Shown: positions 22,936 through 33,926 of the stretch, piece after piece | How the letters are laid out: every line of letters begins with the position of its first letter | How positions within the stretch are numbered: the stretch's first letter is position 1 | Assembly (NCBI GenBank): GCA_025531455.1 | Contig: JAMYHL010000029.1 | Span: 310,001 to 374,000, forward strand | DNA length: 64,000 nt | Source: Apiotrichum sp. Y4204 | Lineage: Eukaryota; Basidiomycota; Tremellomycetes; Trichosporonales; Trichosporonaceae | Direction of reading: 5' to 3' | Program-made: the position numbers and the translations under genes | Notes under the pieces: model-generated | What the model was told of the DNA's origin: nothing | The model's input: the letters and a program-made list of their open reading frames with translations, nothing else | Database searches by the model: none

Positions 22936-25900
22936 GGCGGCGCGTGGTGTCTAGACGACGGTGCTGTGCTGGACAAAATCGATAGGACCGCTTGAAAGGA
23001 TACAATCAAGGATGGTGTGCTGGGTGGGCTGTGTGTGACGGTCCACAATCTTCCAAAGCGAGATCCAAGGTCGTTGACATGGATCGCTCGCAGTGGACGG
23101 ATGTGGATAGTGACGAGCGGCGACTGCAGGTGGACAGTGGTGTGGTGGTCAACAGCACGCGATAGGAGATAGACAATGAATGAATGGACACAAAGAAGGT
23201 TGGTTTATCGGAAGGGTGGGTGTGGATAAACCTGCAGAAGGTGTCCAGGTACAGTGGACGGTCCTTACAGACATTCTGCCCCGGCCCCGGGCTGGCATCC
23301 CCCTTCAGCCTTCGCCCATGGCCGGCCAGCGACGCTGGATCAGCCAGGGACTGTGTTTGTCTGCCAGTGAGTGCCCCTTTGGCCGGTTGGTCGTAATAGT
23401 TGCCACAGCACACCGTCGGGAATCAGCCTACTTTCGGTGTCACGCCGCTGTCGTAATATCGTTCCAAACGCACTTATGCTGAAGAGTGGGACCTGGCGTT
23501 CTGGCGTCCGGCGTTATTGGGATCTGGCCATCTGGGGCTTCTGGGGCTTCTCCTTTGCGGCGTGCTGCGCTGCATGGACTGCATGTGATAATTGCTCGGT
23601 GATCCTGACAGAGCTCCAGAGTTTGCTAGAGACCTCGAGGCTCGACCATGCAGCATTACCATGTACATATGTACAGAATTCTTCTTGTTCGCGGCCCGCA
23701 GTCTTCTGGCTGCACGCGTGCCAGATAGGGAATCCCTATATTAATCCCTGCAGTCGCTCGTCGCTTTTCGCTCGGTCACAAACCCTGCTCAGCCCCAATT
23801 CCTCGGGGTCTCGGGCCCCTCAGGTCCTGGCCCTTCTACTGTCCGACACTCAAGCTTTCATTGGTCCGCCGCCATCTCGCTGTTTTGTGACATTCTGAAT
23901 TCTGATCGTGCATGATGCGTCTGGAATGCGCCTCCCGAAAACCAGAGCATTGGCGCTCATGGCCCCAGCTGTCCTATGTGTGCTACTATTCTGTTCAGCC
24001 AGGGCACAAAAACGAACCGGAACAGAGTCCTAAAAAATAACAGGAAGCGCAATAGTGGGGCTAAAGCGCGAAGGACCATCTGCATGTGTGTCGCGACGGG
24101 CCTGTATTAGCAGCAGGGCCAGAGCAGGGGTCCGGCTGCATCATGTGCCATCAGGAACTGGTGCCGAGAAACAGGAACCAATGTTTTCCTAGATATTGAC
24201 TGAAGCCCGGGCCGTCCAAGACCTGCTGCGCCGTTGTAGCAGAAGGCACTGATTCTCATCTGCTTGTCCATTTGCTCATAGTCTACTAGCCCCCATTAGC
24301 TGCGCCGCGAAGCGCGGTAACGATAACGAGAATAGAGTGGGTCATGTGCGATATGCAGCGGCGACTGACAGCTGGAACTCGTTCCGTTTGTTGGAACCTG
24401 TGTTTGCCAAGAAGACCTCCAATTCTGCAAGTGTCTGCAAGTGGACTGATACCATACAAACTCATGACGTCATGGCGTAGGTGTTGCCCATTGGCACACA
24501 AACTTGACGACATCGTTCGGTTTTAGTCCCAGGGGGCGAGGGGAACGGCGCTATTTTCGGCGCACAGACCATCTTGTTGAGCTATCCTGGTAGTGTGCAG
24601 CGATGACGTGGTGATGGAATGAGAAACCGGGGGTCTGGCGATCAAGAACATGTCGATAACCGCGTTGATACACAGAGATGCGCAGATATGTGCGGAGGAT
24701 CGGGCAGCCCGGGGAGCAGGGGAGTAAGATGTAGGTGGGGACCATCTCTGATCTCTGATGAGAGAGTGCGCGCTTCAGATGTGCGGAGCGTGGTGAGTCT
24801 AGTGCGGAGCGCCGAACGGCGCTCCGACGTCTGTCGCCGCGGTTGTTTGTTCATGCCAGGCTCCAAAAGCCCGGATCGATATTCAGGATGAACGCGGAAT
24901 GTGTAGCGCGAACGAGTGACGCGGTGACGATTGGTCGTCGGTTGGACCTGTTGGCTGGCTGGGCTGCATGTTTTCCGAGACGGGCCAGGCATTGCGCATT
25001 CCTCGCATTCCTGATTCGAGCACCTGAATGTACGTGAATGTCCTGCTGTACTGCTGTACTGCTGTTGATCTCGAGAGCCAGATCCAGATTCCTGCCAGCA
25101 GTCGGGGGACCCTGTTCGCTGGATCACCTGTTAACTTGTTCACCGCTTTTGCGTGTTGAATTGGGGATCTTGTCGTGGCACCAGCCCCCCGACAGAACAG
25201 TAGAATCGGGGTATATCAACAGCTACCATGATTACAATTGATCGTTGCTTCCAATCCCTCCTGCCCTTCCCCCCCTCCCCCCTGGCTGATCGGCTGATCT
25301 TCCCGTGGTTGAGCGCTCGCGAACGAAGCGATGATTTGCGAAGCATGCGAAGCTTGCGAGCCCTGTAAATGGATCGAATGGAGCCTGGTCCACAGCTGAA
25401 CCACTGTTGGTCAAAGTATCTTTCAATACTTCGCCGCAGGGGCCTGCACGCTACGGTGTGTGCATTCATATTCAGAGATCTTGGACATCAGGCCATTAAT
25501 ACATGTTTACCATGCATGCAAGACGGGAAGCTCGCATCCCTGGGACTGCAGTACTGGAAAGCGTCGCACATGTTGCGGACATCGGGGCCAGAAACCCTGT
25601 CAGGTACGGGTCGAGGGCGGTCTCTCTGGCTCTCTGGATGTTGTTTATCTGGTTCTCTGTCTCGTGTCCCGGCCACTCCATTTAAGCCGCTTTCGCATCG
25701 GCGAAGCCTTCCAGATCCACGGAGCATGATCACCGCTAAATCCATGAGCTTGAAATATCGCACAGTTCAAATCAATTCTTGACCATTCGCGCCCTTCGTG
25801 GAGGCCAGCCTCGCTTACAACATTTCGGTACTGAATAAGACATTTCCGGGCCGCCGGTCCGGCCGTCCGGTGGCCGGAGGTGGTCGCTGTTCTGCTGTAT

Positions 25901-25982
25901 TCCATCGATCCGACTGCATCGTTGATGACAAGTGACTGTTTCTCACTGCTAACCTCGTTCCTGGTACTTTCCAGCTCCCGAC
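22936..25982. other. 3 kb gene-free stretch between divergent genes
   Basis: Shared upstream region of the histidine kinase and the DUF2264 gene. No open frame gives a recognisable protein or exon chain. A small GC-rich inverted repeat (GGAGCGCCGAACGGCGCTCC) lies near 24807-24826. Confidence 0.5.
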
Positions 25983-28042
25983 ATGGTCCTGCTCCAGCCC
26001 AACTCGTTTCTTGGCAATCCGTTTCTGACGCGTAGCGACGTCGAGAACGGCCTCACTGGGCGTACGTGAGAAGTCGCATCTGTTTTGACAACTACATCAG
26101 GTGCTCATCCCAGTTCTTGATCCTCTCGCGGCACACACGTCTCCCGGCGGCGCGCTAATCACATTTGGAGAGACCTCGGCGCATTACGATGCCCGCGCCG
26201 TGGAGTTTGAGGCCTTTGCCCGTCCGCTATGGGGTCTCACGGCGCTACTCCTCGGTGGAGGGAGGTATGCGGGCGCCGAGCGCTGGGTGCGCGGCCTCGC
26301 GAGTGGGACAGACCCAGCGGGAAGGGAGTACTGGGGCGCGTCGCGGGCCAAGGACCAGCGCATGGTCGAGATGAGCCCGCTGAGCTTTGCGATTGCGCTC
26401 ATGCCCGACGTGTTCTTTGATCCCCATACGCCAGAGACAAAGGCAAACATTGAGGCGTTTCTAAATAGCTGCCAGTCGCAGCCTATGCCGGACAGTGAGT
26501 GCATTTTTGGACGACCTCTAATGACCAGCCAACTGGCTCTGGTTCCGCGTGTTTGCGAATCTCGCGCTCCGGACCGTGGGATCAGGATACTTCAATCCCG
26601 AGCAGATGGAACGCGACCTGGACCGCCTGGACTCATTCCAGCTGCCCGCGCATGCGGCGGCGGGCAGCGACGGTGGATCGGGCGGGTGGAGCCGGGACGG
26701 GCCCGAAGGCGTGATGCAGCTCGATTACTACTCTTCGAGCTTTGCCATTCAGTTTGCGCAGATGGTGTACGCCAAGCTGTCCCCCGATGATCCGCGGGCG
26801 GCGCGATACAGACAGCGGGCGGCGCAGTTCGTCCTCGACTTTGTGCACTACTTTTCTCCCACTGGCGAAGGAATCCCGTTTGGTCGCAGTATGATATACC
26901 GCTTTGCGATCATCTCGACATTTAGCGCGATGGCGCTCTGCGACGTCGACCCGCCGGCGCCGCTCGAGTGGGGCCACATAAAGGGCCTCGTGCTGCGCCA
27001 TCTTCGGACGTGGGCGGCCACACCGGCCATTTTCCGCTCAGACGGCACCCTCAATATCGGATACGCGTACGACCAGTTTCACATGACGGAGAACTACAAC
27101 GCGCCAGGCAGCCCGTACTGGGCCTGCAAGGCTTTTGCGTGCCTCGGCGCCCCCGCGGACCATCCCTTCTGGACAGCAGAGGAATTGCCGTATCCTGATT
27201 TCGCCCCGTGCATCAAGGCCTTGCCCGACCCGATGCACATCACGGTGCGGTCGGCAGGCCACACGTTCCTCCTTTCGTCGGGGCAGATGCCGCACTATGG
27301 CATGCGCAACGGGCCGGCAAAGTACGGCAAGTTTGCGTACTCGGCCGCGTTTGGGTTCAGCTGTGCGACTGGAGATATGGATCTCGAGCACGCTGCGGCG
27401 GACAGCATGCTGGCCGTGCGGGATGTGGAGAGCGACTGCGCCGGAGAATTGTGGCGGTTGCGCCGCAGGCCCCTGGATGCAGCCTTAATGGGTCGAGGGA
27501 CAGATCGTGTCCACCTGCGTTCGGGATGGCGGCCATTCCCTGACGTCTACATCGAAACAATCCTGATCCCGCCGCATCCCTCCTCGCCGGCATACTACCT
27601 CCGCATCCACAAGATCACCGCGGGTAGACGGCTCGCGACCGCCGAAGCCGGATGGGCGACGTACGGGCAGGGCCAGGATGGCCGCGCCCTGGTGCAGGCC
27701 TTTAGCGGGGAAACGAGCGATGGCGGCGAGGAGGGCGCAGGTGCTGCGCGGGCAACCACAAAGGCTGGGTCCGTCGGCGTAAGAGACATTCTTAACCCCC
27801 GAAAGACAGAGGATGGCACCCCGAGACGAGGGAGGCTCGTTCAGTCTGACCCTGGGTCGAACGTCATTTTCTCACGAAGCGTGCTCCCCACCCTCATGGG
27901 CGAGATTGCGCCGGGAACCACGTGGTACGCCACTGCCATCTTTGGGATGCCGTTCACTGGCGATGAGGACGAGGAGGTGCATGCTAGTGAGCAGTACGAG
28001 CGCCTGCCTGTAGTGCCGGACTGGGTGCTTGAGGAGCTCTAG
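25983..28042 (+). CDS. DUF2264 family protein, probable carbohydrate-active enzyme
   Basis: Exons 25983-26061, 26114-26494 and 26529-28042 join in frame to 657 residues. Family motifs seen in order: NPFLTRSDVE at the start, LLDPLAAHTSPGGA, GETSAHYDARAVEFEAFARP, WGLTALLLGGG, then TNWLWFRVFANLALR, and a middle segment with QLDYYSSSFAIQFAQM and YRLRF-like RSMIYRFAIIS. Length is close to that usual for the family. There is no signal peptide, so it is probably intracellular. DUF2264 proteins have an alpha/alpha-barrel character with a beta-sandwich C-terminus. My recollection that the family has been linked to a glycoside hydrolase family acting on uronic-acid sugars is not firm, so no substrate is claimed. 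Start chosen because the first exon carries the conserved NPxxTR motif. Confidence 0.82.
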
Positions 28043-28142
28043 GCTGGGATTATAGTGTGTGTCAGTAAGATTGGTAGATTAGATATCGATTAGAAAGCAA
28101 CATCGATAGTGACGATCTAGTGGCGATAAGCCCCCCGCGGTC

Positions 28143-28198
28143 ACGTCAGCCATCCATAATCTGACAACGTCAGCCTGCTCCAACAGGCAACGTCAGCC
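28143..28198. repeat. three spaced ACGTCAGCC repeats
   Basis: ACGTCAGCC occurs at about 28143, 28167 and 28190, spacing 23-24 bases. ACGTCA is the complement of TGACGT, a CRE/bZIP-type half-site. The repeats lie between the convergent stops of the DUF2264 and GNAT genes. Confidence 0.5.
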
Positions 28199-28282
28199 AA
28201 CATAGCCTGAAATGCAGTGTGAATGTGGGCAATGCATATTGGTTTAGACTACAACAAGGGCAAGTGTGGGTACAACAAATGT

Positions 28283-28957
28283 CTATGCGGTGGCGGTGGT
28301 GGTGGGGTGGTAGAAGACCCTATACCGCATCTGGTCGACCTCGAAGCCGTCCCATGCGCGCCAGCCGAGGCGCTCATGCACGACACGGGAGACGTGGTTC
28401 ATGTCCTCAATGAAGGCGACGGCGGTCGAGTACGAGTCGCGGGTGGCGGCAAACACGGCGTCGTTGAGCTTGCGCAGCACGCCGTGCTGGCGGAACTTAG
28501 AATCCACAACGACGGGGCCGTAGAGGTAGTACTCATCGCCAAACTTTGGCGCGGCGAGGGCATGTGTAGCGCCGGCGGGTCCGCGGGCGTCCGCACCGGG
28601 GGCAGTGGAGAGTGCAGCGCCAGCGAGCCGCCACTCGCTGGGTGCTGCGCCGGTGGCCGACTCGCCAATCTCAGCGAGGAAGAAGCCCGGCGCGCCATCG
28701 AGCTGTGCGAGCTTGTCGACGGGCCACGCGCCCTTGACAAAGCCCTTCTCGGCCAGCTCTCGCGGCGCGGCGTCGAGTCCGCGGTTCGCGTGGATGAGCT
28801 GCGAGATGGCGGGGTAGTCGCCTGGTTCGGCGCGGCGGATACGCAGAGTGGGTACTGTCGGCGCGACGGTGGCGAGCGTGCGTGCCGCCATGGAAGGCGA
28901 TGGGCGGGCGGCGGCACGGGCAGTGGAAAGGAGTGTGGGGGCGACGCGCGCAATCAT
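28283..28957 (-). CDS. GNAT-fold N-acetyltransferase, probably mitochondrial
   Basis: Single-exon gene for 224 residues. The first about 30 residues are Arg/Ala/Ser-rich without acids (MIARVAPTLLSTARAAARPS), as in mitochondrial presequences. Then a GNAT fold: strand 1 and helix 1 LRIRRAEPGDYPAISQLI, strand 4 YYLYGPVVVDSKFRQHGV in which RQHGVL occupies the acetyl-CoA pyrophosphate loop (R/QxxGxG/A, degenerate at the last positions), and a C-terminal HVSRVVHERLGW segment typical of the family end. Acceptor substrate cannot be told. An AT-rich TATA-like patch lies about 70 bases before the ATG. Confidence 0.72.
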   Translation of the reverse strand: MIARVAPTLLSTARAAARPSPSMAARTLATVAPTVPTLRIRRAEPGDYPAISQLIHANRGLDAAPRELAEKGFVKGAWPVDKLAQLDGAPGFFLAEIGESATGAAPSEWRLAGAALSTAPGADARGPAGATHALAAPKFGDEYYLYGPVVVDSKFRQHGVLRKLNDAVFAATRDSYSTAVAFIEDMNHVSRVVHERLGWRAWDGFEVDQMRYRVFYHPTTTATA

Positions 28958-29023
28958 GATGGTACAGTAGTGACTTGTGAGTTGGGATCAGTTTGGGATT
29001 GAGGAGAAGATGTATGCCTCGGA

Positions 29024-29034
29024 TTATTATATTG
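29024..29034 (-). promoter_or_regulatory. TATA-like patch of the GNAT gene
   Basis: AATATAATAAT on the minus strand lies about 70 bases before the ATG at 28957. Confidence 0.35.
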
Positions 29035-30439
29035 TGGCCACTGGGGTGGAGCAGTGTCTCCACTTGCCACCCATGGCGGACGTAGTAGTCGCGTGCGGTC
29101 CCGTCGAGGTCACTCGACCGCTCCCCGTCCCCATGGTCTCCACCAGCCACGTCACGCGGACGCGCGATTAAACCGACCAGGAAGGCCAGGAGTAAATTGA
29201 GTTGCGCGTTCGGTGTCCGAGACGAGGGGGTGGAGAAGATTACTAGTTTACTTCAGTCGCCTGCCAGATGAGGCGGTGTGACTGCGGTGGCCGGCGATGG
29301 CAGGCGGTGGCAGGCAGGGTCCGTGCGTATCGTTTCCCCTGGGCGCAGCGGGCGCAGTGCAGGTCTGGATCCGGGAAGAGGGGGGCACACAAAACCTTCC
29401 AGAACCTAGATCCGACGTTCCGGGGTGCGGCGTTTCATGCGTGGCAGGCAGGAGACGGAAACCTGCAATGCTGGCCGCGGGCCGTTGGCAGAGAGTGCAA
29501 CAGCTGGAACAGGGAAACGACGGGATGTATCCCGGCTTCTGGGCGCGTAGAACACCCTCAGGGGCGGCGATCACCGGCACCCCCGTTCCTGATTTCCGTT
29601 AATATCGCTGGAGCACTGGAGCCTGAGTGTCCTAATCGAAAGTTGTAAAGTGGCACTTGGAGCGAATGTAAAAGGCAGCAGCGCGATTAGGAAATACATG
29701 TAAGCAAATTTGCTGTGTGCAAAGCTGTGAGGGGATAATTTTTGCGGTGCGCATAGAGTGTGGGTGAAAATCGCGCACACAAGGGCGCCGGGGGATAAAT
29801 ACAGGGTGAAAGCGCCGATCTGTGATGCGATAAGATACCAGCAGTGCAGATCCCTCCTGGGCCCTTTGGGCGGGGCAAGAATCCACGCCTGCTCGTGATT
29901 GCGCTGCCTTCTATTGAAAGATTTTGAAGGTGAACGTGCGAACTTTGTGTATTGTGAAGCATGTGCCGCAGCTGAAAAACCTGCGATCACCGATCAGTCG
30001 AGCACACCGCTCGTGCTACACGTGTCGCGTTTGATCGCGGTCTCGGAGGTGCGCAATTCCTCGCTGGCACGCGACGATCACAGCTCCTTATTCTATATTC
30101 TATTCTGCAGCGTGCCCTTGCCTCGTGGCAGTCCCCATAACATCTGCAGTCCCTGACAGCCATCTAGACATCGAGCCGGACGGACGCATTTGACCTGTGC
30201 ACAGCCAGCTCGTACAGCCTCGACCAGCGCGCAGCCTCAAACCTGATCCTGAACAGCATTCTCGTCCGCACACGGGCCGCATATCCGGTATATCCTGTTC
30301 GTATCTGGTGTGAAACAAAACGGTGGCTGCATCTCATGACTGTACACTACACGGAATGGAACAACGGTCTACAATTGTCGGAGGTATCGTCCTCCGTTAC
30401 ACCTATATTTTGTGTTACCCTGTCTCGGGCCGGGCCGGC
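29035..30439. other. gene-free stretch
   Basis: 1.4 kb upstream of the GNAT gene and downstream of the monooxygenase stop. Open frames here are short and overlapping with no recognisable protein. Confidence 0.5.
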
Positions 30440-32366
30440 TTAGCCCTTGTGGTGCACCTCCTGGAGCTTGTACACGGGCGTGTCGAGGCCCTCGAAGCGC
30501 GCCTTGAGCTGAAGCGAGAGGTAGAGCGAGTAGTGGCGCGACAGGTGGAGGTTTCCACCCATGAACCACAGGTTGTCCACCTGCGTCGGCTTCCACATGT
30601 TGCGCTGCTCGCCCTCCCACGGTCCCGGGTCGCGGATGGTGTTGGACCCAAGACCCCAGACCATGCCGACCTTGTCGCACACCTCCTGCGAGATGAGGTC
30701 CGCGGCCCATCCGCTCATCGAGCCGTAGCCGGTCGCGTACACGACGAGGTCGGCCGGGAGGGTCGTGCCGTTGGTAAGCACGACCGAGTCCTCGGTGAGG
30801 TGGTCGATCTGCCCACGGACAAGGTTGATCTTCTGGTCGGCGACCAGGTCGGCCGCTCCAACGTCAATGTAGTAACCCGACCCGCGACGGAGGTACTTGA
30901 GGAAGAGACCGGAGCCGTCCTCTCCAAAGTCGTGGAGGAAGCCGGCCTTCTCGAGCTTGTCGTAGAACTCCTTGTCCTTCTCGGCGATGGCCTTGTAGAT
31001 CGGGATCTGGAACTGGTGCATGATCTTGTAGGGGAGGGAGGCGAAGAGAAGGTCGGCCTTCTCAGTTGTAATGCCGTTGGCAAGCGCCTGCTCGGAGTAG
31101 AGGTCCTTGAGGGCGATTTCCATGAGCGAGTCGGAACGGACAATGTGGGTGGAGGAGCGCTGGACCATGGTGACATCCGCGTCGTTCTCCCAGAGAGCGC
31201 CGCAAATGTCAAAGGCAGAGTTGTTCGAGCCAATGACGACGACCTTCTTGCCCTTGTACGCGTCCGGGCCAGGGTGCTGCGACGAGTGCTGCTGCTCGCC
31301 CTTGAAGATGTCGGCGCCGGGAACCTTGGGGATGTTGGGCTTGCCCGAAGCGCCGGTTGCAAGGACGAGATGGGTGGGGTGAAGAGTGATCGGCGTGCCC
31401 TCACGAATCACGTCCACATCCCATTTGTGAGTGGACTTGTTGAAGGTCGCCTTCTTGACCTCGGTCGAGGACCAGTAGGGAATCTCCATGACCTTTGTGT
31501 AGCTCTCGAGCCAGTCGGCAATCTTGTCCTTGGGCGAGAAGACCGGCCAGTTGTCTGGAGACGTTAGCTTCAGTCTCAAATCCCGGTAGCTACTCACCAG
31601 GGAACTTGATGTACGGCATGTGGTCGTACCAGACCGGGTCGTGGAGGCAGAGCGACTTGTAGCGTCCACGCCACTGGTCTCCTGGGCGACCGCTCTTGTC
31701 GAGGACAAGGGCAGGGACGCCGAGCTGGCGGAGACGCGCACCGAGCGCGATACCGCCCTGTCCGCCGCCAATAACGACAATGTACGGCTGGGTCGAGACA
31801 CCGAGGGCGGCGCGCTCGGCGTCATTCTTCTCCTGCCAGGTGACGCGGTTCTTGTTGAGGCCGTGCTCGGCGCCCTTGGGACGGCGGAGACCGCGGTTCT
31901 CCTCAAAGCCCTTGAGCTCCAGGAGCGCGGTGATGAGCGTCCACGCCAGGTCGCCCTGGAGGCGGATGATGCCCCACCCGCGGCCGGTCGAGGTCTCGTA
32001 CTTGAACCATGCGGTAGTGACGCCGTCGGCCTCCATCGCCTCCTCGGTGAGCGTGAAGCCCGAGGGCTGGACGCGCTCGAGCGTCTCCTCCAGGAGGTCG
32101 GTCACGCCTGCGCGCCCCTCAACAGTCACGAGGTTCCACGAGAAGGCGACAAGGTCGCGCCAGTAGCTCTCCTCGGCGAAGAGGTTGGCCGCGGCGGGAA
32201 TGTCCTTGGCCTTGAGGGACGTCTCGAACTTGTTGAACCAGTTCTGCGCGCGCTGCGATGCCGCGGAAGTGAAGGGCGAGGGCGTGGCGGCGCCGTTGGA
32301 GGCGCCGTTGGCGCCGTTGGTCTGGATGTCCTTGGTCATGTTGTCTGTGCTGGAGTGGTCGGCCAT
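30440..32366 (-). CDS. flavin monooxygenase with N-terminal SnoaL-like domain
   Basis: Two exons (32366-31598 and 31554-30440) join in frame to 627 residues. Residues about 35-165 look like a SnoaL/NTF2-like domain (AQNWFNKFETSLKAKDIPAA, SYWRDLVAFSWNLVTVEG). Residues about 190-620 form a class B flavin monooxygenase: FAD-binding VVIGGGQGGIALGARL, GRPGDQWRGRYKSLCLHDP, an FMO-type motif FKGEQQHSSQH, NADPH-binding VVVIGSNNSAFDICGAL, and an ATG motif LVVYATGYGS. This arrangement occurs in fungal FMO/YUCCA-like proteins that oxygenate small nucleophilic or keto substrates with NADPH and O2. No signal peptide, so cytosolic. The substrate cannot be inferred. A TATA-like box lies only about 25 bases before the ATG, so the 5' leader must be very short or the true promoter lies elsewhere. 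Confidence 0.85.
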
Positions 32367-32387
32367 TTTGGAGCTGCCAGAAAGCGG

Positions 32388-32402
32388 TATTTATATTATA
32401 AG
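32388..32402 (-). promoter_or_regulatory. TATA-like element close to FMO start
   Basis: CTTATAATATAAATA on the minus strand lies 22-36 bases before the ATG at 32366. Confidence 0.4.
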
Positions 32403-33926
32403 AGAGGGATAGTTCTGTGAGAGATGTTGAGCGTTGCGCTACTAGTCGTCGGCGACAGCGCTGCGCAATAGTGGGAGCTCTGGCGAACTGGACAACTGAA
32501 TGCGCTGTTGCCGACGGCGCGACTTGTGGGGAGTGGGCCACGGGCGGTGCGGGGCCCGGGGCGAGAGGTGCCCCACATTATTCCCGCGTTTGAGTTTCAT
32601 TTGTTGGCCGCAACAGCCGCAGCCGCTCTCGGCGTCGGCAAGTCGGCACGCCTCCGATTCCCTGGCCACCTGGCCTCTGGCATCACTCTCGGTCACCGGG
32701 CAATTCGGCAACCAAACTGGACCGGCACTCGGAGCTGGGTTCTGGCAGTTTATGATTGCGATCTGCGACTCTCCATTGGATATCGCGTACAGGAGTTTAC
32801 AAGAGTGTACCAGACATCCCCCGTGGTCAGCCGTGCCGCCGTGCCGTGCATGCCTCACCCCTCTTGAGTGCCGGTCCGGCAGCCCCAGAGCGGGGGATGG
32901 AAGCCCGCTTCGACGTCACTCCTGAACGTTTGAATGCCGGCCTTTCTGCGGCGCGACGTGATTTGCCAGCTTGCCGATCCCATGTCCTGTCGGTGTCACT
33001 CAGATGGCGCGTATGGCGGCATACGCGCGAGGTGAGGCGTGAACGTCGAAGCAACTCGGCCGAGCCTTCACGTGATCGTATCCCACATTGGTTCACAGGA
33101 CGGTATGAGTGCATCGGAACTGAGGGCCGGAGGTGGGTGGGTTCTTAATGAACAACTTTGTACCTTGAACGACTAGCGTTGACGGCTCGGAAACCAAACA
33201 TGATACTGATCCCCACAGTCTCGATCCGAGTGCCGTCCCGCCTCCACTCACGTTGCTGAATGTGCTTGCTCCTAGCCCCCTGAACGCTTGGCGTGCCCCC
33301 GCGCCCGTGCGATCAAGGTTCCCGGCGGCATCTCACGGAGGTGACGCCCTCATGAGGGATCGATGGATCTGGATATCCAGCTTAATACCCAACGACAGAT
33401 ATGGCTCGGAACTGCACAGCGCTCAGCATAGACACCACGCTACCCCGCACAGCCGTCCGAAGATCGGCATTATACCTGACCGTGCCTGCTGAATATCTCG
33501 TCGCCGCATCCTTGCACATGTGACCAGATTTGCTCCGATGTCAGGTCCTAGATGCTCACGGAAGCCATCACGCCAGATGAGCACTGCGAGTGCTACTACT
33601 GTTGGAGACCTCGGCGGCGCCGGAGCGCGGTCCGATCTCAACAGTGTCTCCCTCTCAATCACACAATGGTCACCACCACGACATCCGAGGTCGCTCCCAC
33701 GCGATATGCAAATATCTGCCAAGAAGCTCCTTGGGGCGGACATGGTGCTCCGTCCTGCCCGGGTATCAACCTGCTCCGAGGTCGTTGGCATCAGTGACAG
33801 CAACTTCGTCATCTTCACAGTCTGTCAAAGACAGATGACTACGGAACGCGACTAACCATTTTACTGTCTCTGCCGAAAACTGAACCTGTATCACAAAGAT
33901 CCTTGGGACGGACACTCGGAGCTTGA
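32403..33926. other. gene-free stretch
   Basis: 1.5 kb upstream of the FMO gene. No open frame with a recognisable product or codon pattern like the neighbouring genes. Confidence 0.5.

Noticed and set aside
30323..31567. 414-residue plus-strand open frame
   Set aside because: It mirrors the flavin monooxygenase exon 2. Leu/Val/Arg-rich composition without motifs, whereas the minus strand has FAD and NADPH motifs.
31620..32420. 266-residue plus-strand open frame
   Set aside because: Antisense shadow of monooxygenase exon 1.
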